NCBI RefSeq assembly: GCF_004010055.1
Contig: NZ_RQVT01000024.1
Coordinates: 1-64,000, forward strand
Direction: 5' to 3'
DNA: 64,000 nucleotides
From: Psychroflexus aestuariivivens
GTDB lineage: Bacteria > Bacteroidota > Bacteroidia > Flavobacteriales > Flavobacteriaceae
Part shown: positions 8,563-17,063 of the stretch, piece after piece
Numbering within the stretch: position 1 is the first letter of the stretch
Layout of the letters: every line of letters begins with the position of its first letter
Notes under the pieces: generated by a model
Told to the model about the DNA's origin: nothing
Database searches by the model: none
Seen by the model: only the letters and a program-made list of their open reading frames with translations
Made by a program: the position numbers and the translations under genes

Positions 8563-9228
8563 ATGAGTCTCATTTTACCAATTATAGCAGTTTTTATCGG
8601 TTTTGGTATTGCCTATTTCATTTATCAAAAATCATTAACAATCAACTTAATACTGGCCTTTAGCGGTGCTTTTTTACTTTCTGTCACGGTTTTAGAATTT
8701 TTACCAAGCGTGTACAAAAGTGAAACGCCACAGATCGGTATTTTTATTCTGGCAGGAATTCTTTTGCAAATTATTTTAGAATATTTGTCTGGTGGTGCAG
8801 AACACGGTCATCTTCATATTTCTAAAGAAAAGCAAACTTTCCCTTGGATTCTGTTTATTAGTTTAAGTATTCATGCGTTTTTGGAAGGTATGCCAATTCA
8901 TCATAACGACCATTTGCTTTACGCTGTAATCATACACAAAGTACCAATAGCCATTATCATTGCTTCATTTCTGTTCAATACAAGTATGTCTAATTTCAAG
9001 GTTTTGGTGTTCTTGGTATTGTTCGCAATTATGACGCCTTTGGGAAGTTTTGTCCAAACTGAAACTGATTTATTGAGTGGATTATCAATTTATCTAGATG
9101 CCATCGTTATCGGAATTTTCCTTCATGTTTCAACCACAATTCTATTTGAATCTTCTAGAGATCACAAATTCAACATTTATAAATTTGGAATTATTTTGAT
9201 TGGAATTGCCCTAGCTTTAGTGATTTGA
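8563..9228 (+). CDS. ZIP family metal transporter
   Basis: A 221-residue inner-membrane protein with seven or eight predicted helices. The TM4 motif HAFLEG and TM5 motif HKVPIAI align with the ZIP binuclear metal site; a His-rich cytoplasmic loop (AEHGHLHISKEK) precedes TM4, as usual in ZIPs. The family imports Zn, Fe or Mn. The carboxylate that normally follows the TM5 His by four residues is absent here (Ile instead), so metal specificity is uncertain. The gene stands alone, divergent from the methyltransferase gene. Confidence 0.83.
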   Translation: MSLILPIIAVFIGFGIAYFIYQKSLTINLILAFSGAFLLSVTVLEFLPSVYKSETPQIGIFILAGILLQIILEYLSGGAEHGHLHISKEKQTFPWILFISLSIHAFLEGMPIHHNDHLLYAVIIHKVPIAIIIASFLFNTSMSNFKVLVFLVLFAIMTPLGSFVQTETDLLSGLSIYLDAIVIGIFLHVSTTILFESSRDHKFNIYKFGIILIGIALALVI

Positions 9229-9373
9229 AAATAGATTCACGAAATGTACTCGTCAAATAGCTTAACAAAAGCCTAAAAGTCAAATTAAAACTGCTTTATT
9301 CAATAATTACTCTTTCAAATTTACCTATTATTATTAATTTAGCGTTTTTAAAAATCTTAGCAAATCAAATGTT

Positions 9374-10765
9374 ATGAGTAAATACGATATTATTGTTTTA
9401 GGAAGTGGTCCAGGTGGTTATGTCGCTGCCATAAGAGCTTCGCAGCTTGGCTTTAAAACAGCCGTAATTGAAAAAGAAAGTTTAGGCGGTGTTTGTCTCA
9501 ACTGGGGTTGTATTCCAACAAAGGCTTTACTAAAAAGCGCACAAGTTTTTCAATATTTAAATCATGCTGAAGATTACGGTCTAAGTGTAGAGAATCCTGA
9601 TAAAGATTTTACAAAAGTTGTCAAGCGCAGTAGAAATATTGCTGAAGGCATGAGCAAAGGTGTTCAGTTCTTGATGAAAAAGAATAAGATTGACGTCATT
9701 ATGGGTCATGGAACACTAAAAAAAGGAAAAAAAGTTTCAGTAAAAGACGATAAAGATAAAACCACTGAATACGAAGCAGATCATATCATTGTAGCAACAG
9801 GAGCTCACTCCAGAGAACTTCCTAGCTTGCCACAAGATGGTAAAAAAGTGATTGGTTATAGAAAAGCAATGACTTTAGAAAAACAACCAGAATCTATGAT
9901 CGTTGTAGGATCTGGAGCTATTGGTTCTGAATTTGCCAGCTTTTATAATGATATGGGAACAAAAGTGACTTTGGTAGAATTTTTACCAAATATAGTTCCA
10001 TTAGAAGATGAAGAAGTTTCAAAGCAATTTGAAAAAATCTATAAGAAGAAAGGCATCAAAGTAATGACCAATTCTTCGGTAGAAAGCGTAGATACTTCTG
10101 GCAAAAAAGTGAAAGCTAAAGTGAAAACCAAAAAAGGTGAAGAAACCTTAGAAGCAGATATTGTATTGTCTGCAGTTGGTATTAAAACTCACATCGAAAA
10201 CATCGGCTTGGAAGATGTTGGTATCAAAACAGAAAAGGATAAAATTACAGTCAACGATTTCTACCAAACCAACGTTCCTGGATACTACGCAATTGGTGAT
10301 GTAACTCATGGTCCAGCTCTTGCTCACGTTGCTTCTGCTGAAGGAATTCTGTGTGTAGAGAAAATTGCTGGTCACAAAGTAGAAGCTTTGGATTATGGTA
10401 ACATTCCTGGATGTACGTATTCAAGTCCTGAGATTGCAAGTGTTGGTATGACTGAAAAGCAAGCCAAAGAAGCTGGATATGATCTTAAAATTGGAAAATT
10501 CCCATTTTCTGCTTCTGGAAAAGCTAGTGCTTCTGGTGCTAAAGACGGTTTTGTGAAAGTTATTTTCGATGCTAAATACGGCGAATGGTTAGGTTGCCAT
10601 ATGATTGGTGCTGGCGTTACAGACATGATTGCAGAAGCAGTTTTAGGTCGAAAACTAGAAACCACAGGCCACGAAGTGCTGAAAGCAGTTCATCCGCATC
10701 CAACTATGAGTGAAGCGGTGATGGAAGCTACTGCAGCAGCTTACGACGAAGTGATTCACTTGTAG
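9374..10765 (+). CDS. lpdA: Dihydrolipoyl dehydrogenase
   Basis: A 463-residue FAD enzyme, the E3 component that reoxidises dihydrolipoamide in 2-oxo-acid dehydrogenase complexes and the glycine cleavage system. Seen: FAD-binding GSGPGG (10-15), redox disulfide GGVCLNWGCIPTK (Cys41 and Cys46), NAD-binding GSGAIGSEFASF, the second FAD motif YYAIGDV, and the C-terminal catalytic HPHPTMSEAV. Full length. No E1/E2 genes are adjacent, so it probably serves several complexes encoded elsewhere. A strong hairpin terminator follows. Confidence 0.96.
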   Translation: MSKYDIIVLGSGPGGYVAAIRASQLGFKTAVIEKESLGGVCLNWGCIPTKALLKSAQVFQYLNHAEDYGLSVENPDKDFTKVVKRSRNIAEGMSKGVQFLMKKNKIDVIMGHGTLKKGKKVSVKDDKDKTTEYEADHIIVATGAHSRELPSLPQDGKKVIGYRKAMTLEKQPESMIVVGSGAIGSEFASFYNDMGTKVTLVEFLPNIVPLEDEEVSKQFEKIYKKKGIKVMTNSSVESVDTSGKKVKAKVKTKKGEETLEADIVLSAVGIKTHIENIGLEDVGIKTEKDKITVNDFYQTNVPGYYAIGDVTHGPALAHVASAEGILCVEKIAGHKVEALDYGNIPGCTYSSPEIASVGMTEKQAKEAGYDLKIGKFPFSASGKASASGAKDGFVKVIFDAKYGEWLGCHMIGAGVTDMIAEAVLGRKLETTGHEVLKAVHPHPTMSEAVMEATAAAYDEVIHL

Positions 10766-10786
10766 TTTTTGAAAATATAAATTCTT

Positions 10787-10794
10787 TATATTTG
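10787..10794 (+). promoter_or_regulatory. -7 promoter motif abutting a terminator (TrmH-like gene)
   Basis: TATATTTG ends exactly where the left arm of the lpdA terminator stem begins. Transcription from it would start inside that arm, so the new transcript would lack a complete hairpin. Confidence 0.4.
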
Positions 10795-10828
10795 AAAGCT
10801 TCTGATAAAATCAGAAGCTTTCCTTTTT
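10794..10828 (+). terminator. Intrinsic terminator after lpdA
   Basis: A perfect 12-bp stem (GAAAGCTTCTGA at 10794-10805 with 10811-10822), a 5-base loop, then C and five T. Confidence 0.85.
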
Positions 10829-10839
10829 AGTTAAAATAT

Positions 10840-11628
10840 ATGAAAGAAATTTCAAGTGTAAATAATCCATTGGTCAAACAAATTATTCAACTTCAGAAAA
10901 AGTCAAAACGACGAACTGAAGAAAATTTGTGCATCATAGAAGGAGTCAAAGAAATTGAAATGGCAATTTCTGGAAACTTGAAAATTAAAACAATTTTAGT
11001 TTGTCCGGATATCTTTAATAATGAAATAAATATTGAAAATCTTCAAACTGAAATCATTTATGTTTCCAATCAGGTTTTTGAAAAAATTGCTTACCGCAAT
11101 TCAACAGGCGGAGTTTTAGCAATTGGAGAAACCAAAAATTTCAGCTTACAAAATTTAAATTTAAAAACTAAAAAACCTTTGATTTTGGTTGCCGAAGCTC
11201 CTGAAAAACCTGGCAATATCGGTGCTTTTCTTAGAACTTGCGATGCAGCAAAAATCGATGCAGTAATTATTGCCAATCCTAAAACCGATTTATACAACCC
11301 AAACATAATTCGGTCAAGTTTAGGTACAGTATTTACAAATGAAATCGCTTCTGGTAAAACTGAGGAAATCATTGAATTTTTAAAAAATAAAAATATCGAT
11401 ATTTACGCTGCAATTTTACAAGAATCCGTGTCGTATTTAGAAGCTGATTTCACAAATTCTTCTGCCATTGTAGTCGGAACCGAAGCTGTCGGGCTTTCAG
11501 AAGCTTGGCGAAAAGCAGCGAAGCAAAATATCATCATACCTATGGAAGGAAAAATAGACTCTATGAATGTCTCAGTTTCTGCAGGTATTTTGATTTTTGA
11601 AGCCAAACGTCAACGCAAAACACTTTAA
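10840..11628 (+). CDS. TrmH (SpoU) family RNA 2'-O-methyltransferase
   Basis: A 262-residue protein. The N-terminal substrate-binding domain (about 1-95) begins with the typical ISSVNNPLVKQI. The C-terminal SPOUT knot domain has motif 1 PEKPGNIGAFLRTCDA, motif 2 VVGTEAVGLSEAW and motif 3 IPMEGKIDSMNVSVSAGI. The family methylates ribose 2'-OH of rRNA or tRNA using SAM; the substrate-binding domain favours an RlmB/TsnR-like rRNA role, but the target is not determined. Start is an ATG 11 bases past the terminator T-run. The M23 peptidase gene follows after 36 bases. Confidence 0.88.
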   Translation: MKEISSVNNPLVKQIIQLQKKSKRRTEENLCIIEGVKEIEMAISGNLKIKTILVCPDIFNNEINIENLQTEIIYVSNQVFEKIAYRNSTGGVLAIGETKNFSLQNLNLKTKKPLILVAEAPEKPGNIGAFLRTCDAAKIDAVIIANPKTDLYNPNIIRSSLGTVFTNEIASGKTEEIIEFLKNKNIDIYAAILQESVSYLEADFTNSSAIVVGTEAVGLSEAWRKAAKQNIIIPMEGKIDSMNVSVSAGILIFEAKRQRKTL

Positions 11629-11664
11629 TTTCATAATTTAGCTAAAAACCAACATGTCCTATTT

Positions 11665-13377
11665 ATGAACTACAAAATCAAATTGAGTGTAATTGCTCTC
11701 ATGCTGTGCAGTTTTTTTATTACCAAAGCACAAGATATTCCAAAAGACTATTTCAGTAAGCCATTAGAAATTCCCATTTTACTTTCCGGCACGTTTGGTG
11801 AATTGCGTAGTAATCATTTTCATGCAGGTTTAGATATAAAAACCAAAGGTCGCGTTGGCTTTCCGGTTAAAGCATCTGCTGAAGGTTATATCGGAAGAAT
11901 TAAAGTACAACATTTTGGTTATGGAAAAGTGTTATATGTTTATCACCCAAATGGTTATCAAACGGTTTACGCTCATTTGAATGAATTCAATGATGAAATT
12001 GAAGCCTTTGTAAAAAAACAGCAGTATAAAAAAGAAAGTTATGAAATTGAACTTTTCCCTGATGAAAATCAATTGAAAGTTAGCCAAGATGATATTATTG
12101 CATTTAGCGGAAACTCTGGCTCAAGTGGCGGTCCGCACTTACATTTCGAAATTCGTGACCACAAATCCAGACCGATGAATCCATTTTTATTTGGATTTGA
12201 GGAAGTTGAAGATACCAAATCACCAAGAATTGTTCGCCTGCATGTCTATCCACTTTCTCGAGAAGCTCACGTAAATAACAAAAATAAAAGACAACAAATT
12301 CGACTAGTCCAGCAAGACGATGGTAACTATATTTCTGAAACGATTGAAGCCTTTGGGAAAATCGGATTCGGCATTGATGCTTATGACCAGTTTGATTTAA
12401 GCTATAACAAAAATGGAATTTATGCCGTAGAAACCAAATTAAACGGCAATTTGATTTTTGAAACGACTTTCAATAAATTTTCTTTTTATGAGTCGCGATA
12501 CATCAACAGAATGATAGATTTTGAATATCTTAAAGTCAACAAAAGAAAAATTCAAAAACTTTATATTGAACCCAATAATCCTTTAGGGTTTTATGAAAAT
12601 GTGGTGGATGATGGCATAATAAATTTAAATAAAGACAGCATAAATCATAAAGTTGAAATTGAAATTCGTGATTTCAAAAATAATGTTCGAAAAATCACCA
12701 TTCCTATTAAAACTGAATTTTCAGAAAGTATCGAAGCTTTGGATACAATAGCGGAAACTCCCTATTATGCAAAAGCTAACGAGGCTTCAGCTTTTGAAAA
12801 AGGTAAAGTTGACATTTATATTCCAAAAGGTGCGCTTTATGACGATGCTTATCTAGATATTGACTTCGAAGGTTTGAGTGTAGATTTTGACAATTACACC
12901 AGACCACTGCACAAATCTGCAACTATCGGATTTGATGTGAGCGAATATAATGATGAAGACAAATCCCAGCTATACATTGCTCGTGTTTTACCTTGGGGAA
13001 CAAAATATTATGTTAGCACTTATAAACAAAGAGAACGATTTACTACCAAAGTGAATCAATTTGGAAAATATGAATTGCACAGCGATACAGAACCACCAAC
13101 CATAGAACCAAAAAATTTTACTGACAAAAAATGGATGTCAAATTACAGGTATTTAAAACTAGAAATCGATGACGAAGACACTGGAATAGATAGTTATAGA
13201 GCCACGGTAAATGGAGAATTCATCCTGATGGAATATGATTACAAAACCAATACACTCACACACGATTTCAATGATGGTGTCGTTACAGATACTAAAAACA
13301 AATTAAAAGTCGTTGTTACAGACAAAGTGGGAAATACTGCTATATTTGAAGCAGAATTTTTCAGAAAAAACAAATAG
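11665..13377 (+). CDS. M23 family metallopeptidase (exported)
   Basis: A 570-residue protein with a signal peptide ending about residue 22 (FFITKAQ) and a LytM/M23 domain over about 40-175. Zinc and catalytic residues: His53 and Asp57 in HFHAGLDIKT, His104 in YAHL, His158 and His160 in HLHFEIRD. The family cleaves peptidoglycan cross-bridges or stem peptides. The remaining 390 residues are beta-rich with no recognised catalytic motif, perhaps Ig-like domains. It lies four bases upstream of the TonB-dependent receptor, so the two are almost certainly co-expressed. All key residues are present, so it is probably active. Confidence 0.88.
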   Translation: MNYKIKLSVIALMLCSFFITKAQDIPKDYFSKPLEIPILLSGTFGELRSNHFHAGLDIKTKGRVGFPVKASAEGYIGRIKVQHFGYGKVLYVYHPNGYQTVYAHLNEFNDEIEAFVKKQQYKKESYEIELFPDENQLKVSQDDIIAFSGNSGSSGGPHLHFEIRDHKSRPMNPFLFGFEEVEDTKSPRIVRLHVYPLSREAHVNNKNKRQQIRLVQQDDGNYISETIEAFGKIGFGIDAYDQFDLSYNKNGIYAVETKLNGNLIFETTFNKFSFYESRYINRMIDFEYLKVNKRKIQKLYIEPNNPLGFYENVVDDGIINLNKDSINHKVEIEIRDFKNNVRKITIPIKTEFSESIEALDTIAETPYYAKANEASAFEKGKVDIYIPKGALYDDAYLDIDFEGLSVDFDNYTRPLHKSATIGFDVSEYNDEDKSQLYIARVLPWGTKYYVSTYKQRERFTTKVNQFGKYELHSDTEPPTIEPKNFTDKKWMSNYRYLKLEIDDEDTGIDSYRATVNGEFILMEYDYKTNTLTHDFNDGVVTDTKNKLKVVVTDKVGNTAIFEAEFFRKNK

Positions 13378-13381
13378 CAAA

Positions 13382-15838
13382 TTGAAATACACCTATTTAC
13401 TTCTCATAATTTTTTTTGGTTTTAATAACATCATAGCGCAAACCGCAACCGTCAAAGGAATTATCTTTGATGAAAACCAAGTTCCTATTCCTTCGGCAAA
13501 CATAACCTACTCGAATAATGGAACGGTCAGTAACGAAAATGGATTTTATATTTTAAAAATCCCGGCCAACCAAGACATAGAGTTAAAAATTAGCTACGTT
13601 GGTTTTAAAGCTATAACAGCTACTGTAAATTTGAAACCAAATCAGAGTGAGGAGCTTAATTTTGTTTTAAACACTAATATAGAGCAAATTGGCGAAGTTA
13701 TTCTGTCTCAAGATGGACGTACCAGAATTGAAGGCATCACCACTATTTCACCAGAAACCGTGAGAAAAATTCCTGGTGCAAATGCAGGTGTAGAAAACCT
13801 CTTAAAAACTTTACCTGGCGTTTCTTCCAATAACGAATTGAGTACGCAATATTCAGTTCGAGGTGGAAATTATGATGAAAATTTGGTCTATGTGAATGAT
13901 ATTGAAATTTACAGACCTTTTTTAATCAGGAGCGGACAACAAGAAGGTCTAAGTTTTGTTAACACTGATTTGGTAAGAAATGTAGAATTTTCTGCGGGTG
14001 GATTCAAAGCCAGATATGGCGACAAAATGTCATCGGTTTTAGACATAGAATACCGTCGTCCTGTTGATTTCGGTGGTAGTTTTGAAGCTAGTTTTTTAGG
14101 CGGAAGTGCTTCTGTAGAAGGTGTTTCAAAAGATAAAAAGTTTTCAGGAATTATTGGTTTACGCTATCGAGACAACTCGCTTTTTGTCAATTCCAAAGAA
14201 ACTGAAGCTAACTTCAAACCACGTTTTGCAGATGCTCAAACCTACTTAACATATCAATTCAATGAAAATTTTGAGTTGGGATTTTTAGGGAATATTGCTA
14301 TCAATTCTTATGAATATGAACCTTTCACAAGACAGACAAACTTCGGTACTATAGATGAGCCAAAAGCTTTGTTGATTTTTTATGAAGGACAGGAAATCGA
14401 TAAATACGAAACTTATTTTGGAGCACTGAAAGGCACTTATAAAAAAGATAATTATACCGGAAAATTCATTGCTTCTGCCTATCACACAAAAGAACAAGAG
14501 TATTTTGATATTTTAGCCAACTATCGACTTGGTAGCGTTAGTTCAGATTTTGGTGACGGCAATCTTGGCGAAGTTGAATTCACCGAAGGTGCCGGTTCTC
14601 AATTTACCCACGCCAGAAATAATTTGGATGCTCTAATTTTCAACCTACAACATTTGGGTAGTCATGAAATCGATGATCATTTGGTAGAATATGGGGCTCG
14701 CTATTCTCATGAAGATATTAGAGATCGATTACAAGAATACGAAATGATAGATTCAGCAGGCTTTACAGTTCGTCCACCCCTACCTGATTTCGCAAATGAT
14801 CAACCTTACAATCCATATGATGCACCAATAGAATCTTTTCAAAGTATTCGTGCTACGAATTCAACAAAAATAGATCGACTTACTGGTTTTTTGCAATGGA
14901 GTTATCGGACTGAATTTGGCAATACCAAAGCATGGTTCAATGCAGGTATTAGAAGTCAAGCATGGCGAATTTCTGGTGAAAATATTGAATCTAATACACA
15001 ACAAATTGTGAGTCCCAGAGCTCAAATTTCTATAAAACCAAATTGGGATAAAGACATGATTTTTCGTGTATCTGGCGGGATGTATCATCAACCACCATTT
15101 TACAGAGAACTCCGTGATTCTACCGGAACAGTTCAACCTAAAGTAAAAGCCCAAGAATCAATTCACATTGTAGTGGGCAACGATTATAGTTTTAAATTAT
15201 GGAATCGTCCATTCAAACTGGTTTCCGAAGCTTATTATAAAAAGATGAATGACGTCAACCCTTATACAATCGAAAATGTGAGAATTCGCTACAGAGCTAG
15301 AAATAATGCAGAAGCCTACGCTTACGGACTAGATTTACGATTGAATGGAGAATTTGTTCCTGGTACTGAAAGTTGGTTCAGTTTTGGATATTTAAAAACA
15401 GAAGAACGACAAAACGGACGAGAATATATTCCGAGACCAACAGACCAACGTTTGAAATTTGCTGCATTATTTCAGGATTATATACCAAAAATTCCTAAAC
15501 TAAAATTGTACCTAAATCTTGTTTACAACACTGGTCTACCAGGCGGTTCGCCACAATTTGAAGATCCCTATGATTTCCAAAGCAGACTTCCAGATTACCA
15601 AAGAGTTGACGTTGGCTTTTTCTACGCTTTGAAAGAGCCTAAAGATACTTTAGACGAAAAACACTGGTTGAATGCTTTTGAATCTGTGGATGTTGGTTTT
15701 GAGATTTTCAATATGTTCGATCGCCTGAACTCCATCACGAATACATTTGTACGCGATGCTTCTTCAGGAAATCAATTTGCAATTCCAAACTTTTTGAGTC
15801 CGAGAGTGTTTAATTTGAAACTTTCTGTGCAGTTTTAA
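13382..15838 (+). CDS. TonB-dependent outer-membrane receptor
   Basis: About 818 residues from a TTG start, four bases after the peptidase stop; this start gives a clean signal peptide (MKYTYLLLIIFFGFNNIIAQ), whereas the longest reading frame would begin inside the peptidase gene. Next come a carboxypeptidase-regulatory-like beta domain (TATVKGIIFDENQVPIPSA to about residue 105), a plug domain (ENLLKTLPGVSS, YSVRGGNYDENLVYVND, SAGGFKARYGD) and a 22-strand-type barrel ending in an aromatic terminal strand (FNLKLSVQF). No SusD partner is adjacent. The ligand is unknown; the neighbour hints at envelope maintenance or peptidoglycan-derived ligands. Confidence 0.88.
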   Translation: MKYTYLLLIIFFGFNNIIAQTATVKGIIFDENQVPIPSANITYSNNGTVSNENGFYILKIPANQDIELKISYVGFKAITATVNLKPNQSEELNFVLNTNIEQIGEVILSQDGRTRIEGITTISPETVRKIPGANAGVENLLKTLPGVSSNNELSTQYSVRGGNYDENLVYVNDIEIYRPFLIRSGQQEGLSFVNTDLVRNVEFSAGGFKARYGDKMSSVLDIEYRRPVDFGGSFEASFLGGSASVEGVSKDKKFSGIIGLRYRDNSLFVNSKETEANFKPRFADAQTYLTYQFNENFELGFLGNIAINSYEYEPFTRQTNFGTIDEPKALLIFYEGQEIDKYETYFGALKGTYKKDNYTGKFIASAYHTKEQEYFDILANYRLGSVSSDFGDGNLGEVEFTEGAGSQFTHARNNLDALIFNLQHLGSHEIDDHLVEYGARYSHEDIRDRLQEYEMIDSAGFTVRPPLPDFANDQPYNPYDAPIESFQSIRATNSTKIDRLTGFLQWSYRTEFGNTKAWFNAGIRSQAWRISGENIESNTQQIVSPRAQISIKPNWDKDMIFRVSGGMYHQPPFYRELRDSTGTVQPKVKAQESIHIVVGNDYSFKLWNRPFKLVSEAYYKKMNDVNPYTIENVRIRYRARNNAEAYAYGLDLRLNGEFVPGTESWFSFGYLKTEERQNGREYIPRPTDQRLKFAALFQDYIPKIPKLKLYLNLVYNTGLPGGSPQFEDPYDFQSRLPDYQRVDVGFFYALKEPKDTLDEKHWLNAFESVDVGFEIFNMFDRLNSITNTFVRDASSGNQFAIPNFLSPRVFNLKLSVQF

Positions 15839-16980
15839 TTTGAAAATTCTTTCAAAACTGAAATTACATAATCCAACTCTGCTTCAGTGTTGAATTTTGA
15901 AAATGAAAAGCGAATTCCAGGATGTTTCAAGTTAGTGCCATATATTTCGTTCAACACAAAGGAGCCTTGCTGAGCACCACTTTGGCAAGCGCTACCTTTG
16001 GAGCAAGCAACGCCTTTCAAATCTAACTGGAATAACATCATATCTGCCTCTGATTGCGCTACTGGCAAACTGACATTGACTAATGTGTAAGTGCTTTTCT
16101 CTAAATCTCCAGACAAACCGTTGAATTTAGCCTCTGGGAAATTACTTTTCAATTTAGTGATGAAATACTTTTTAAGGTTTTTGATATATTTTTGATCTTC
16201 TTCAAGATGTTTGTATGCCAATTCTAAAGCCTTCTGTAAACCAATAATATTATGAACACTTTCTGTTCCTGCGCGTAATTCTCTTTCTTGGGAACCGCCA
16301 TGAATTAAGGGCTTCAAATTCTTGCGTTGTTTGACGTAGAGGAAGCCGACACCTTTGGGACCGTGAAATTTATGCGCACTAACTGCAACAAAATCAACTG
16401 GAATTTCAGACAAATCCAATTGGTAATGCCCTACAGACTGAACTGTATCGCAATGAAATATTGCATCGTATTTCTGGCAAATTTCTCCGACTTTTTTAAT
16501 ATCCAAGATATTACCAACTTCATTATTAATGTGCATTAAAGAAACTAAAGTTTTAGGCTGATTTTCTTGAGCCAAAAGAGATTCAAGATGAAATAAATCT
16601 ACAGAACCATTTTCATCTAAGTCAATAAATTCAAGCTTAACTTTATTTTCAAGATTAAGAAATTCAACACAATTTAAAACAGCATGATGTTCAATTTTAG
16701 AGGAAATAATTCTCTGAACTCCTAAATCACGAACTGCGCAGTTGATGGACATATTGTCGGCTTCAGTTCCGCCTGATGTAAAAATAATATTAGCCGCAGA
16801 AACATTGAATAACTTGGCAATTTCTTTTCTGGCATTTTCAACTGCTGCTTTGGCCTTCCTTCCAAAAGAATGTGTTGATGATGGATTTCCGAAATTTTCT
16901 TTTAAACTTTCCAAAATAGCTTCCGAAACTTCGGGGTGAACTGGCGTTGTTGCTGCGTTGTCTAAATAAGCTGATTTCAT
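15835..16980 (-). CDS. Cysteine desulfurase (NifS/IscS-like)
   Basis: A 381-residue PLP enzyme that removes sulfur from cysteine for Fe-S clusters or tRNA thiolation. Seen: YLDNAATTPVHPEV at the N-terminus, the HHA aromatic-stacking His (98-100), PLP Lys204 in SAHKFHGPKG, and the persulfide loop with Cys332 in GSACQSG. The short loop and SACxSG signature favour the NifS/IscS (group I) class. No iscU or sufE neighbour is present. It overlaps the convergent receptor gene by four bases and has a TACTTTTG promoter motif 18 bases upstream of its ATG. Confidence 0.92.
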   Translation of the reverse strand: MKSAYLDNAATTPVHPEVSEAILESLKENFGNPSSTHSFGRKAKAAVENARKEIAKLFNVSAANIIFTSGGTEADNMSINCAVRDLGVQRIISSKIEHHAVLNCVEFLNLENKVKLEFIDLDENGSVDLFHLESLLAQENQPKTLVSLMHINNEVGNILDIKKVGEICQKYDAIFHCDTVQSVGHYQLDLSEIPVDFVAVSAHKFHGPKGVGFLYVKQRKNLKPLIHGGSQERELRAGTESVHNIIGLQKALELAYKHLEEDQKYIKNLKKYFITKLKSNFPEAKFNGLSGDLEKSTYTLVNVSLPVAQSEADMMLFQLDLKGVACSKGSACQSGAQQGSFVLNEIYGTNLKHPGIRFSFSKFNTEAELDYVISVLKEFSN

Positions 16981-16998
16981 TCAAATAAATTTTAAATA

Positions 16999-17006
16999 CA
17001 AAAGTA
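16999..17006 (-). promoter_or_regulatory. -7 promoter motif (cysteine desulfurase)
   Basis: The minus strand reads TACTTTTG, 18 bases upstream of the ATG at 16980. Confidence 0.5.
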
Positions 17007-17038
17007 ATTTAATTTTATATGGTATGCGCTAAGTGTTT

Positions 17039-17059
17039 TATATTTGAATTTTATTTTTG
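17039..17059 (+). promoter_or_regulatory. Two overlapping-range -7 motifs (Asp-rich lipoprotein)
   Basis: TATATTTG at 17039-17046 and TATTTTTG at 17052-17059 both match TAnnTTTG. The second ends four bases before the ATG at 17064, compatible with a leaderless transcript. Confidence 0.45.
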
Positions 17060-17063
17060 ATAT

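Noticed and set aside
13313-13381. Extended start of the TonB receptor inside the peptidase gene
   Set aside because: The extension is not a signal peptide and overlaps coding sequence; the TTG at 13382 gives a proper signal peptide.
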